Shown in pieces: positions 43,029-43,355 of a stretch of 43,355 bases of DNA. The notes under the pieces were generated by a model. It searched no databases and was not told the DNA's origin. It worked only from the letters and a program-made list of their open reading frames with translations. The DNA comes from JAYRWN01 sp041917975 (GTDB taxonomy: Bacteria > Bacteroidota > Bacteroidia > Chitinophagales > Saprospiraceae). The translations under genes were made by a program, and so were the position numbers. Numbering within the stretch: the first letter of the stretch is position 1; the number at the start of each line of letters is the position of its first letter. The stretch is taken from the NCBI GenBank assembly GCA_041917975.1, contig JAYRWN010000448.1:1-43355 (forward strand), written 5' to 3'.

Positions 43029-43355
43029 GGCGCAAACGCTTTTTAATATTTGATTCTACAACGAAATAATCAATTAAAGGGGCAAATGCATTCATGAATA
43101 AAATAGCTAACATCCACCCTTCCGGATAGGCAGGATTCAAAACCCGAATGATAATTCCTAATACTCCTATGAAAAAGCCATATATCCATTTACCACGGTT
43201 GGTACTTGCAGCAGTGACGGGATCTGTAGCCATAAATGCCATTGCAAAAAAGAAACTGCCGATATAAAAATGATACGGCCAGGGAATTTGCATGTAAGGA
43301 TTAAATCCCCACCAATTAAATAGAATGGCCATGATCGCAGCTCCCAGCACCATGC
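43021..43355 (-). CDS. nqrB: Na+-translocating NADH:quinone reductase subunit B, C-terminal part
   Basis: The reading frame runs in from the right edge, and only about the last 111 residues are present; the Met at 43353 is internal. Membrane segments and the loop FAMAFMATDPVTAASTNRGKWIYG match NqrB, as does the final NAFAPLIDYFVVESNIKKR. The FMN-bearing SGAT threonine of NqrB is expected upstream, beyond the window. The stop overlaps the nqrC start by 8 nt. nqrA would be expected beyond the edge. Confidence 0.95.
   Translation of the reverse strand, partial: MVLGAAIMAILFNWWGFNPYMQIPWPYHFYIGSFFFAMAFMATDPVTAASTNRGKWIYGFFIGVLGIIIRVLNPAYPEGWMLAILFMNAFAPLIDYFVVESNIKKRLRHA

Noticed and set aside
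1..43355. CRISPR array, prophage, integrative element or defence island
   Set aside because: No regularly spaced repeats, integrase, phage structural genes, restriction or toxin genes were found; the gene content is core.

Overview
The window is a chromosomal stretch of a Bacteroidota bacterium, most likely from the Saprospiria/Chitinophagia side of the phylum (inferred from gene content only). The evidence is a type IX secretion (T9SS) plug protein, a metalloprotease with a T9SS C-terminal sorting domain, a lamin-tail protein with a gliding-type C-terminal domain, an Nqr sodium pump operon, several upstream sequences matching the Bacteroidota promoter form TTG-N19-TAnnTTTG, and start codons with few Shine-Dalgarno sequences. 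It is gene-dense and mostly core genome. I see no insertion sequence, prophage, CRISPR array, rRNA or tRNA.

Layout. 0-2.2 kb: a gene fragment leaving the left edge, then a secreted GH29 alpha-L-fucosidase coupled to a LOG-family phosphoribohydrolase. 2.2-6 kb (minus): obgE-adk, an omega-amidase-like nitrilase and a gamma-family PLP sulfur amino-acid enzyme, the last divergent from an Lrp/AsnC regulator (6.1-6.6 kb). 6.7-8.3 kb (minus): rplY (ctc) and prs, with good promoters. 8.5-11.5 kb (plus): an NfeD-like protein with flotillin, then an EamA transporter. 11.5-13.7 kb (minus): gamma-carbonic anhydrase, a TraB/GumN lipoprotein and RlmB. 13.8-17.3 kb: a large secreted M36 protease. 17.3-19.9 kb (minus): an unrecognised coiled-coil protein and asd. 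19.95-24 kb (plus): lamin-tail protein, a degenerate EEP-fold membrane protein and an ElaA-type GNAT. 24-27.3 kb: phosphohexomutase, pcm, an unknown lipoprotein and tadA. 27.3-30.7 kb: guaB, 3-methyladenine glycosylase and the T9SS plug protein. 30.8-34.3 kb: TolC, HlyD-type adaptor and a DUF2064 glycosyltransferase. 34.3-38.2 kb (minus): lnt and metG. 38.5-39.0 kb: an isolated small lipoprotein with a strong promoter and terminator. 39.07-39.59 kb: a segment with no convincing gene. 39.6 kb to the right edge (minus): nqrF, E, D, C and the end of nqrB.

Functional themes. Protein export is the main accessory theme: the plug protein belongs to the T9SS, and the M36 protease and probably the lamin-tail protein are its cargo; Lnt acylates the lipoproteins. 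The rest is nucleotide metabolism (prs, guaB, adk), translation (metG, rplY, obgE, rlmB, tadA), repair (MPG, Pcm, omega-amidase) and respiration (Nqr). I found no clear new multi-gene system. The best leads are the lamin-tail/degenerate EEP pair, the isolated lipoprotein unit with its empty flank, the coiled-coil protein, and the TolC/adaptor pair with no adjacent pump.
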